A DNA stretch of 64,000 bases from the NCBI GenBank assembly GCA_949752745.1, contig OX457034.1:5698264-5762263 (forward strand), written 5' to 3'. The DNA is from Protula sp. h YS-2021 (lineage: Eukaryota > Annelida > Polychaeta > Sabellida > Serpulidae). Below are positions 38,733 to 49,855 of the stretch, in pieces (position 1 is the first letter of the stretch; each line of letters begins with the position of its first letter). The notes beneath the pieces were generated by a model. It did not search any database. It had not been told where the DNA came from and saw only the letters and a program-made list of their open reading frames with translations. The position numbers and the translations under genes are program-made.

Positions 38733-39087
38733 TATAAGCCAAATCACACTTTGGGTGTTTCGAATAAAATGCGCAAGAATTTTGAATTTCGATTGCGAGG
38801 GAACCTGGTAAAAAATGAAAGAAATGATAGAAAAATATGGAAGAAATATCACAAAAACAGTTCCTACTCGGAACATAAAAGAAATTTAAACCTTTTAAAC
38901 TATTTGAAACTTTTAATAAATTTTTAAAAATAGCATACGGGTTGTTAAAAACTTGATTGCTCTTTGGTGCAAGAAAAATTTAACATTTAGGGGAAATTTC
39001 TTTCATTTTTACCCGGTTATTTTATTCAAAACGCAAGAGTTTTTGCGCATTTTTATTGGGAACGCCCAAAGTGTGATTTGGCTTATA
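38733..39087. mobile_element. MITE with TATAAGCCAAATCACACTTT inverted ends
   Basis: Left end tataagccaaatcacacttt gggtgtttcgaataaaatgcgcaag; right end gcgcatttttattgggaacg cccaaagtgtgatttggctt ata. Inverted ends of about 45 bp with a few mismatches, likely inside a TA duplication. 355 bp; a truncated relative is at 27675. Confidence 0.85.
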
Positions 39088-39180
39088 GTAATTCTGAGGC
39101 AATATTTTACGAGTTGTCAGTTAAATGAAATCAAGAAAAATGACCTTGTTTCTCTTTAAAGGGTCGCTCATTGGAATACC

Positions 39181-39190
39181 CCCCCCCTCC

Positions 39191-39221
<31 letters not shown>

Positions 39222-39222
39222 A
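39181..39222. repeat. C-run plus A-run simple repeat
   Basis: A short C tract followed by nearly uninterrupted A residues, 39181-39222. Confidence 0.8.
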
Positions 39223-39486
39223 AGATGATAGGATGTAAGTTTTAAGAGGGGCGAAACTCGCGGACCGGGCAATTTTCATGAAATGTGAGAGGAGAAACAG
39301 GAGTATTTTCTCTTGCTTTAGTGTTGATGGTGTTCAGCTTGTGCCGGATTTCGGAGCGACCACGCCGGCTCTTTGTGAACCGTTAGACAGTTCACGAATG
39401 TGAAAACTTCGATTTTATCTCCTTGAGCAAAACTTGCAGGATATCCTCTACTATATATGAGGAAAAGATAAAAAAAATGAAAAAGT

Positions 39487-39542
<56 letters not shown>

Positions 39543-39552
39543 GGGGGGGGGT
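39487..39552. repeat. (CG)n(GA)n(G)n simple repeat
   Basis: gcgcgcgcgcgcgcg, then about 18 GA units, then a run of G. The CG part could adopt unusual structure; this is only sequence description. Confidence 0.95.
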
Positions 39553-41059
39553 GTCTTGAGAAACGCTCAAGAAACCTGCATTGCAAGCTGACATCATTGT
39601 TTTCATAAAAGATGCATTTAAATACTTTCAGGTTCAGTGAACTATTGTGAAAGAGAAAATGTTAAGACTGGAGCCCTAACTAAACCCCCTCCCGCTGATA
39701 ACCCCCAATTGGCGTGGAAACCCCAAGCTGATTAATGTATTTTGGCTGTTTTGGAAATGAGGTGGGATTGAGATTGAAACAACTTGTTATGACGGTGGGG
39801 GCATTTCAGTTTTCAATGTAAAGATTGACTTGAGCTGTCATTTTCTTTCTTTGTGCAAATTAGAAGCACTTCTCGCAGGAACGGTATTTGCATATGACCT
39901 TGACGATTACCAAGTCTTCTGGCCTGAGTCTCCTGTCAGTTGCGATCAACTCTGCTCAACACGGTAAGAAACACGCTTGTTTTTCCATATTTGATAGAAA
40001 ATAAGTTTATTTACATTTTTGCCGCTAGAAGGCGTTCTGTATGAATGCTGCGAGTCGGTATCGTTATTGATTTGCAAGTTAAAAACTCGGTTTTTGTTGT
40101 ACGAGCGTTGTTCTACCACGAAAAGATAGGGTGTTTCTTACACTGTAACACGACGGGTGGCGTAAGAGAGGAGTGCTTGCTGTAGTGACCACTAAGTCTG
40201 TCAGCTGGCAAGCGTGGAATTCCTGTTTGGAACCGTTGTGACCACTTCACCAAGGTCATTGTCGCGACTACCCATCGGAGTGACGGACCACTCTGCTAGA
40301 GTTGCCATTGTGGAAAGACTTCCGCAGGCAGAACAGGCGCTAGGTTGTTGGCTCCTTCATTGATTGGTCCCCGCGCTTTAGAGGCTTGGCCCCCTGTAAG
40401 TTATCTCCATGGCATCTGGTGGGGAGTTTGGGAATAAGGGGAAACTTCGGAGCGGCGTACCGAACAGTCCTAATGCTATCTAGGTGCACCGGCATGCTTG
40501 CGTCCCCCCTCCGCCGGCAATCGGAGGTGTGTCTGCGGGTAGGTGAGGGAGAGGGTGGCTGTGAACAGAACGTCACAAACAGTACTCCCAGCCTCCATGG
40601 ACTGAGAGGGCCGTACACCTTAAGTTTGTTAAAGAGGAGAAGTCCTCACTAACAGATGCAAGCATTTCAAAGGCATACGGCTCTGGTCGAATCCGGCCGA
40701 TGGCATACTGACGTATTGGCAGTATTTGTTTGGTTCGACCGAATTTCATATATTCTTAATTTGCCACTATTATCTATGATTTTCGCTGGGATCAGTCAGA
40801 ATTGGAGAACTTCCGGAAGTGAATCGTTGGAACCTTAAACTAATGCCAGCCGAGTTTTTGGCATCGATTCCCGAGTGCGAGAATTCAGTTGCAGGCGTAA
40901 ATTTTCTGTCGATTAGGTCTTGTTTCAATGCGTCAGGGAGTGGAGAGAAGTCCAGTCCACTGGTCATGCTTTGCCAGTTATTTTTGGCTTGACGAAAACA
41001 TTGTCTGAAATGCAAGAATCTATGACGCTGTTTGGAACATGAGATTCGACTCCAGAGAC

Positions 41060-42265
41060 CCGACACGACCTCCTAAGGTCACGATGCTGTCCTTCACAAT
41101 CTCGAGACCACCTCCGAAGGTCACGGGACTGTCCTTCCCGATCCCGAGACCTCAGCTCCGAAGGTCACAAGACTGTCCTTCCCGATCCCGAGACCTCAGC
41201 TCCGAAGGTCACAAGACTGTCCTTGACGATCCCGAGACTCAGCTCCGAAGGTCACAAGACTGTCCTTTACGATCCCGAGACCTCAGCTCCGAAGGTCACA
41301 AGACTGCCCTTGACGATCCCGAGACCTCAGCTCCGAAAGTCACAAGACCGTCCTTGACGATCCCGAGACCTCAGCTCCGAAGGTCACAAGACTGTCCTTG
41401 ACGATCCCGAGACCTCAGCTCCGAAGGTCACAAGACTGTCCTTGACGATCCCGAGACCTCAGCTCCGAAGGTCACAAGACTGTCCTTGACGATCCCGAGA
41501 CCTCAGCTCCGAAGGTCACAAGACTGTCCTTGACGATCCCGAGACCTCAGCTCCGAAGGTCATAAGACTGTCCTTGACGATCCCGAGACCTCAGCTCCGA
41601 AGGTCACAAGACTGTCCTTGACGATCCCGAGACCTCAGCTCCGAAGGTCACAAGACTGTCCTTGACGATCCCGAGACCTCAGCTCCGAAGGTCACAAGAC
41701 TCACCTTGACGATCCCGAGACCTCAGCTCAGAAGGTCACAAGACTGTCCTTGACGATCCCGAGACCTCAGCTCCGAAGGTCACAAGACTGTCCTTGACGA
41801 TCCCGAGACCTCAGCTCCGAAGGTCACAAGACTGTCCTTGACGATCCCGAGACCTCAGCTCCGAAGGTCACAAGACTCACCTTGACGATCCCGAGACCTC
41901 AGCTCCGAAGGTCACAAGACTCACCTTGACGATCCCGAGACCTCAGCTCAGAAGGTCACAAGACTGTCCTTGACGATCCCGAGACCTCAGCTCCGAAGGT
42001 CACAAGACTGTCCTTGACGATCCCGAGACCTCAGCTCCGAAGGTCACAAGACTGTCCTTGACGATCCCGAGACCTCAGCTCCGAAGGTCACAAGACTGTC
42101 CTTGACGATCCCGAGACCTCAGCTCCGAAGGTCACAAGACTGTCCTTGACGATCCCGAGACCTCAGCTCCGAAGGTCACAAGACTGTCCTTGACGATCCC
42201 GAGACCTCAGCTCCGAAGGTCACAAGACTGTCCTTGACGATCCCGAGACCTCAGCTTCGGAAGCC
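41060..42265 (+). repeat. 44-bp minisatellite, about 27 copies, inside the foldback element
   Basis: The unit is gacgatcccgagacctcagc tccgaaggtcacaagactgt cctt. Two versions (actgtcc and actcacc) alternate in blocks, giving a longer-range pattern. The first units (41039-41160) are diverged. Confidence 0.95.
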
Positions 42266-42900
42266 ACGAGGCCTCAAGATACTGGGACCTTGTCTTCCGA
42301 GATTGCGAGGCCTTTTCCCTCAAGATTCCGAGACATTCCATGCCGCGAGACTTTGTCCTGCAGCATCTCGAGACCGTATCTTCTAAGATTACGATATTTG
42401 CCTTTCAAGACCCTTATCTTTGTCCTTCAAGATACCAACAACTTATATTTCATGAAAACGGGCTATGTCCTTCAGTATCCTGAGACCTTATTTTCCAAGA
42501 TGAGGATATTTGTCCTTCAAGACCCGAGACCTCATCTTTTAAAGCCACGAGACTTTGTATTTCAAGATGCCGACAATTTATCTTCCATGATAATGTCCCT
42601 CAGGATTCTGAGACCTAAAGGCCATGGGACTTGGTCCATCAGCACACGAAAACCTCATCTTCGTTCCGAGACCCCGAGACCTTATTTTCCAAGACTAAAA
42701 GACTTCTTCCTTCAAGACCCCCCCCCCCCAAAAAAAAAAGACCTTATTTTCAAGGACATGGGATTTTATCCTACAAGACTCCGAGACTTTATCTTCGAAG
42801 ATCCCGATACCTTCCCAGAGAGCGAGATTTTTCCTTCAAGACCCGAGACGTTATCTTCCACGCAAACCTTCAGGATCCAAAGACCTTATTTTCCACGTTT
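42266..42900 (+). repeat. Decayed continuation of the 44-bp array
   Basis: gagaccttattttccaagat, ccttcaagacccgagacctc, gactttatcttcgaagatcc and similar words recur at loose spacing. The 229-codon frame over this stretch is not a gene. Confidence 0.65.
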
Positions 42901-43379
42901 ACAATACCCTGTATCTGGAGAATTTCACTTCCGGCGCCGCTTCGACGGAACCTCTACAGAGGATTCCATATATCAATGATGAGAAATGACTCTGCACTGC
43001 TTGTTAGCTCTTGCATTCGAAGAATTGACCAATGCGAAAGAAATCAAGTGAGCATATTGACTGGCCAGACCGTAGAATGAGACCGAGAGAAAAGTCGGAT
43101 AGGGATATAATTTGCCTTCAGAAATGAAGGTAAAAAGAGGTTTAATCTAAGCACTTCAAAGTGTGTGTAAGCTCCTGTTACGGCCTCTCGGATATGAGTT
43201 CTTCAGAATCCTTACAGCACACCCGGGCCTGGTGACCTCTACGGCCTTCCGGATATGGCAGTTTCCTTGGGGTCCTTACAGCTCATCTGGGCTTGGTGAC
43301 ATTAACGCCCGGTAGGCATATGGCGTGTTCTTTGGGACCCTCACAGCTCACGTGAGCTGAAATCTAGGGCTCGTTTTGC
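42901..43379. other. Foldback element interior, nothing recognised
   Basis: The words ggcctctcggatatg, ggccttccggatatgg and gcccggtaggcatatgg at 43180-43325 form a three-unit repeat of about 65 bp. No gene was seen. Confidence 0.45.
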
Positions 43380-44617
43380 CAGTAATGCTCATTCTGTTAT
43401 CGATGGGCAGTTATACTTTGGCAAACTCACTGTGCAGGGTCCTGTGTCCTTGGACGGGAGGCAAGTTGCGGCGTTACACAGCCGCCCAGACCCCGCGCCT
43501 ATACGCGTGCCACACGCTGAATGCCGGTGTCCCGCTTTTCGCATGCCGTTGCACAGAACCCTGCATTAGGCTCTTCGGCGCGGCGTTCTAAACGAGTACC
43601 CTTACGCTCAAACTCCCACTCCCCCACTGGACTGTCATGGGATAACCTACCCCCCAGCACGGTGGCCAATCAAAGGAGGGGTCAACAGTCTGTCACCTGT
43701 GTTGTCTTCGGGAGGAAAAACCTCCACAACTGGGTCAGTTTGGTCTTTTACATCGGTGATTTGGTCTGAAACAGTGGCTCTTGGTGAAGGTCACAGCTGT
43801 TTGAAGCAAACATTTTGCGGTTGTTTACTGGAGGGCTTGGTGTCACTACGGGGTTACTCGCCTTGTTACAGTGTATGAAATATCTGACATTTTCGTGGTA
43901 GAAAACAGGTTCGTTCAGCCGAAAACCAGTGTTTAATTTGCACATCAGAAACGGTATCTCCTTTCAGCATTCATACAGAACGCTCTCTAGTGTGCAAAAA
44001 TGCAAGTAAACAAGTTTTTCTATCCAGTGTGGAGAGCAGGCGTGCTTCTTGCAGTGTCGAAAAACAGTTGGTCGCAACTGACAGGAGGCGTGGGTCATCA
44101 GATTTGGTAAATGCCAAGGTCATATGCAAATACCGTTCGTGCGAGAAGTGCCTCTAATTTGCATAAAGGGAGAAAAATAACAGCTCAAGTCAATCTTTAC
44201 ATTGAAAACTGAAATGCTCCAACCGTCATAAGAAGTTGTTTCAATCTCAATCCCACCTCATTTCCAAAACAGCCAAAATACATTAATCAGCTTGGGGTTT
44301 CCACGCCAATTGGGGGTTATCAGCGGGAGGGGGTTTAGTTAGGGCTCCAGTCTTAACATTTTTTTTTTATATATTTTTTTAAATAAAATAAATAAAATAA
44401 CGATCTCTATTTTGTGTTTATTTATTTCTTCTCTTGTGATATTTCCATGCACACTTCCCTTTACTTCTTCCTCTTACTCTCACAAACGCGTGACGTACCT
44501 CTCTTCGTAAATGCGGGGAAGGAGTGTTAGGAGCTGGTCCCCCCTCTCCCCCCCCCCCTCTTAGCAATGAAAATACTCGCCACTTTGTTAAGCATTTCAC
44601 TCGTGACTTGTTCACGA

Positions 44618-44890
44618 AGTACAAGGCAAAATTTATTAGACAAAAGCTTTTTCTGTGTTTTCAAGATAATTTTTCCCAGATTTCTCGCTCCATTTTTAAC
44701 ACTCTCCAAACTTTCTACATGGATGTCTTTTTTTTTTTTTTTTTTTTGGCTGCAATCAGTTTGCCACGTTACCAGAGTTATCAATGCAGGAACTTCGAAG
44801 AATGTTTAAAATCCAGTGAGATCCGGGAAAATTTATCTCTAGAACTCAGGAAAAGCTTTTCACAAACAAATTTGGCCTTATACAGGAGTC
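44618..44890. repeat. Imperfect inverted repeat, arms of about 90 bp
   Basis: 44618-44716 (gtacaaggcaaaatttatta, caaaagctttttctgtgttt, caagataatttttcccagat) pairs imperfectly with 44798-44886 (ggaaaatttatctctagaac, ggaaaagcttttcacaaaca, aatttggccttatac). T run at 44728-44747 lies in the loop. Confidence 0.7.
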
Positions 44891-47880
44891 GCACGCAATT
44901 TGTGTAAAGCTTCATTTCGTAAAAACTCGGCAATGCTGCACCAGAAAGTACTTTAGGTTTGGCTGTAGATAGATTTTTTGGAATGGGTGCGGTATATTGC
45001 CCCGAAAAATTCCACCACCAGTTGCCAGGGGCATTTCCACCCCGTATTTGCTTCCACAAACTGCGAGGGACACCCCGAACACTGTTACCTGACAGCAATC
45101 TTGGTACTGCGCTTCACAACACGAAGCAATGGCCACAGACTAAATGACTTACTGTCGGCGACTATTTCCATAAATGCCCGCTACAGACCAGGGTCTCTCC
45201 ATTAGAAATAGATTTTTTGAGGACAACGAGATTTCAAATTCAGACAAAATCAGTCCGGTTAACTTTTTTTTCCTGGGCATTCAGTTTGAAACGGTAATAT
45301 TTACAACCAACCAAGACGGACAAACGTCCTTGACATTTAAGTTTCGGTGGATTTCAGTGACACCAGGTATTCCATTAGCAGCCTATAGATCACTGTGTTC
45401 GCTCGTCTCCCTGAACAAGTCACACGCGTGAGTCTTAAGCTTCACAAAATGGCGGCGACCTTCATTGCTAAAACCGAGCTGGGGACCAGTTCCCGACACT
45501 GCTGTTACGTCATTGCCACAAAAATGGTCTACACTGCCGAAAGTTAAATTATTTTGACAACACGTCCAAGTTTTTCAGTTTATTCTCTTAACCAGAACAG
45601 GTTTACTTGGGATTTACTAAAAAAATCCTACTTTATTTTTCAGAATATGTTTACTTAGGATTTCTACACTTTCCTTTCTCTTTTTGGCAATGACTTAACC
45701 CTTCCCCGCATTCACAAACAGCGATACGTCACACATCGGCGCCATTAGACAACTTGCGTAGAAAGTTTAGGCCAGGAAGATGAAATTGTTTCCAGTCTCA
45801 ATATTAAAAAAAAATTGTTTTTCAAAATGTCGCTGACCCGGGATGATTTTTCTTGTTCCGTTTTTTTGAAGCATACCATGATTTAATAGCTTAATAAACG
45901 TAAACGATATAAGACTACACTTTGCTTCCGGGTAAATCATTTTTGCTTAACACAATTTTACATCGGATAGATCGCTTTGTTTTGTTTTTTTTTTTTAAAT
46001 ACTACATTTTAGCCAATAGCTGCTTAGAACTGAGATAAGTTTTACGTCTCGTGGTCTACTGATGTCTCAGTAATCGACAAGTGCAGTGGGGGGTAAACTT
46101 TCTACGCAACGTGTCTATTGAGACCCGGGTATGAACCATCAGTGAATCGCTGCTCAAACAAATTGTCTTTACAGAAGGTTCCCGACGCGCTGTTGGTTTA
46201 TTTTTGAAGCAGATAATCCACAATCACCCCGTCAACTAGACCGACCAGAGCGCCTTTGGGACAACCAACCCTCCCCTTTACCAGAGCAATTTGTGTAACC
46301 AGTATTCACTGGATTCAACCTTTGTTCAGCTGCTTTACATTCCACTTTTTTTGCAGTTAACAATGCTGCACATTAAAAAACGATTGAACAAAAATGTCCA
46401 TGGACATTGCGACCAGCCAAACTATCACGTGAATCAGTAGAAAGTTTCCCATACAGACCCCACAGCAGAACCTACAATACCTACATTTAAAACATGGGCA
46501 CAGATTTTTTCAGATTTCCATATTTAATCAGCAATTTCTGAATAAAATCTCTATTAACTGAGGTTTAATTTCGTGTATTTCCTTGCACCAAGGTATGGGG
46601 GTCTCGAGCAATTTCGATTTTCGTAGTTGTAACTAAATATACCAGAAACATTTTTCCAGAACAGAAGTGTTATACAATAATTCTACGCTCTCAATTAACC
46701 AGGAAAACCTATATTTAGATCTTCCATTGTTTTAGAAGGAACTATTTTTTTTGTCAATCGCCCAAAACCCCATTAAAACCTATATTTCAGTCGACCAAAA
46801 TCCTACAAAAATCCCTACATTTTCATCACAAAAATAACCTGTATTTTGCCAAGCCATCGCTGTGAAGCCCGTTAAAATATTTAAAATGGGAACACACCTA
46901 AATATTGCGTGTGTAAAGGTCACCTCTCATTATTGTTTGGAATATTGTCCCAGAATTAACACGCAATCGAACGAAAGACTTCTATCCACAAAATATGAAA
47001 AGTTTTTCACAATTCTAACAATTTTACACCTTTTAAATTTCGAAATTTTAAAGAAATCAGGAAAATTGTTTTGAAGACGCAGCCTGGAAGACCCATGCAA
47101 TTGCGCGGTGAAAATTATAGCATAACGCCAAGTTTTACCAAATTTCAAAACACTGTCATTTTGACAATTTTTCCTGAATCCCACCAAATACGACACTGCA
47201 AACCTTCAGTATGTTTTCTCATCATCTGTGAAATTTCAAAACAATTTAACAATTTTCCATACCACTTTTGACCATTTTTCACGCACCCAAACAGAAATAT
47301 GACGTTTCATACCTTCAATGTGTGCTCTATCCGTATCTCAAATTTCAATCTGATCTATAGGTTCGGAGATATAGCTCTGACACGCATGCGGACGGACAGA
47401 CAGACAAGCTCATAGCTATATCCCTCCGTTACATGGGAGATAAACTACTTACACAAAATGTACTTCTTTGAACTCCACCCCCCTCCCCCGCCTCCCCCCC
47501 CCCAATACGACATAAATGATATACAAATGTGCACAGCGGGCAAAAAGTGATACGAGGTACGAGGACTTTATGAGCGTTATGAAACAAATGCAGTAATTAA
47601 CCTCACTCATGAACAGTTACCGCTGATCAATAAGGAGCGGGTCAGTCGGCTGACTTGATTGACCCCACACCAAGCAAAAGGAAGTGTGCATGGAAATAAT
47701 ACGTACATAAACCTAACAAAGATTAGTCTACGCTTTACATTTCCTTTTTGTTTACATAACAGTAAGGACGGAACGATGCTGTAATTCCTCACGAGAAATT
47801 TTCCCCATTTCTTTACTCCTCACGGGCTGCACAAAGCAACAATGTTCCTGCATGGAAACCGGAAGGCGAAGTGGAGTCTG
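44891..47880. other. Intergenic, mostly unassigned
   Basis: A family E right-end scrap (atgtccatggacattgcgac cagcc) lies at 46394-46418 and a family D-like inverted stretch (gctatatccctccgttacat ggg) at 47413-47436. No gene was recognised. Confidence 0.45.
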
Positions 47881-48160
47881 CGGACGAGGACGGGGTTGGG
47901 GAGTGGGAGGGGGCGGGCCGGGGGGAGGGGAGAAGGGAGGGGGGCTCAAACTCACAAACTATCATGGATATTCTGTTCTTCAATAAGGATATAAAAAATA
48001 GGCTCGTTAAAATTCTGAAGACGAACATAAGGTCCAGTCACGGCGTGTAAAAATAATATGAGAAATGTTCCATCTGTTTATTTTAAAATAGATAAAGCCG
48101 TTTTCTAACATAATTTTTTTTTTTTTTGGGGGGGGGGGGGGGGGCGGGGGGTGGGTGGGG
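47880..48160. other. G-rich stretches
   Basis: Runs of G and GGGA at 47895-47945 and 48128-48165. No gene. Confidence 0.6.
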
Positions 48161-48649
48161 TGGGGAGACAAAACTACAATAGTATTTCAGTAACGGCTAA
48201 AATGATTCTTTGAAGCTCGGAGTACTTTTCAGCCTTCGTTCCGCCCCTATTTAACAAAGTCTTGAACTTTTCTTAGCACGTAGCTATCTCTGACAATTTT
48301 TCCACACACATTGTGATGTAAGAACTTCGGGGGGGGGTGTTGCTGCAGTTGGTGGCGCTGAGAAGGATAGGCGTCCGTAAAGTAGAGCGCGTCACGAGTG
48401 TGTCACGTGGTCTCAGCTGCCCTGTAGGTGTCACGTGCTGTGAGCAAGCACACGGGATGTGCCCTAAGAAACAGAGAAACAAACATGTCCAAAGGACATT
48501 GCTGCGAGCTGACATCCGAGTTAAAACCGGAATTCCCATAATCTATGGTGAAAATGTAACCAACCGAGAGGTGCTCGATATGAACACTCGCATCGAGTTT
48601 TATTCAACTCTTTGCTTGACACCTGTTCGCAACGATGCCGGTCTCTCAC

Positions 48650-49075
48650 GCAGTTCTGCCTGCCTGAGAGGTCACCAAAATCTCACCTGCCTGAGAGGTC
48701 ACCAAAATCTCACCTGCCAGACAGGACACCAATCTCGAATCTGCCAATCTCGAATCGAGACAATCAAAATATAATCTTCCCAAAAGGTCACCACAATATA
48801 AATTGCCTGACAGGTCACCGAAATCTTAACTGCCTGATAGGTCACCAACGTCCAACATGCCTGAGGGGTCACCAAAATCTAACCTGTCTGGGAGGTCAAC
48901 AAAATCTAATCTGTCTGAGAGGACACCAAACTTGAACCTGCTTGAGAGATCACCATAATTTAACTTGCTTGACAGGTCACCAAAACCTACACTGCCTGAC
49001 AGGTCACCAAAATTTACCTAGTCTGAGAGGTCACAAAAATCTTTCCTGCTTGAGAGGCCGACACAACTGAACCAA
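48650..49075 (+). repeat. 25-27-bp minisatellite, degenerate, about 15 copies
   Basis: The unit is ctgcctgagaggtcaccaaa atctcac, well kept at 48659-48720 and increasingly diverged to 49075. The frames across it are artefacts. Confidence 0.85.
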
Positions 49076-49855
49076 GCTGAGAAGTCACCCAGACGAAGAC
49101 TCACATCGAAACTTGTTTTCATAAGACCCAAAAGACACACAATCTTCAAGATAACACTTCAAAGCCTAGTGATGCCCCTGAATGAAGTCTCAAGATCATT
49201 TCAATCTAATCAGCCTCAGAGGTCATCAACGCGAACTTGCACACCACGCCTATCAAAATCCACTCTCACACTTCGGCAAAATCGTGTTCCCAAGATGCAT
49301 AATACTCACTCTTACAACAGTACCACAGGTATGAATTCAAGGTCGAATCGTGGCCTTCAAATACCGCTCAAAGTCACCACAATTTTACCAACCATTTAAA
49401 TATTCACATCGAGTGATCTGGAGAACCAACACTTCGAGTGTCAACATTCTGAGATCAAGTCCTGTTATGGTCAGCCCGTACTTCAGATTTTGATAATATC
49501 GCCGTGAAAAAAATATTCTTTTTAAAAGACTTGCATAAGAAGCAGTCACGAAGCGGTGAACACGGAGGCTATTTGGTCACCTCCGATTCTGTAGTTTAGT
49601 CAGATCTGTTTTGCAACGCAATTAAAAGTGAATTCTCAATCAGCTTTTTTTTCGATGGACAGAGACAGAGACCGACAGACAGACAGGAAGGGGGAGGGAG
49701 GGAAGGAGAGAAATAGGGAGGGAAGAATCAGACTGCCAATGAGACACAGACAGGGGCTTGGCTGAGGCAGTTGGTGGTAATTCCGAAAGCTTTGGAGACA
49801 GAAGAATGTGGGAGGGAGAGAAGTAAAGCAGAAAGCCTTAGAAAGAGAGAAGAGA
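49076..49855. other. Region 3' of the bromodomain gene
   Basis: No array or gene. A gacagacagacaggaaggggg simple repeat lies at 49670-49695. A clear minus-strand polyadenylation signal close to the stop at 49856 was not found. Confidence 0.4.

Larger units (their letters stand above)
39662..44356. mobile_element. 4.7-kb foldback-type element with arms of about 0.9 kb
   Basis: ttaagactggagccctaact, gataacccccaattggcgtg, gcttggggt/accccaagctgattaatg and many further stretches at 39662-40640 match the complement of 43380-44356, with perhaps 20-30 percent divergence further in. TTAA lies at each extreme (39662-39665, 44353-44356). It could be target sequence, as in piggyBac/Kolobok-type insertion, or part of the repeat. 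The interior holds a 44-bp minisatellite and no recognisable transposase. Confidence 0.8.

Noticed and set aside
41039..42979. Open frames of 120 and 229 codons
   Set aside because: They lie on the 44-bp array and its decayed continuation; no domain is visible.
47752..48028. Proline-rich minus-strand frames
   Set aside because: Produced by G-rich simple sequence; no exon boundaries in phase with the bromodomain gene were found.
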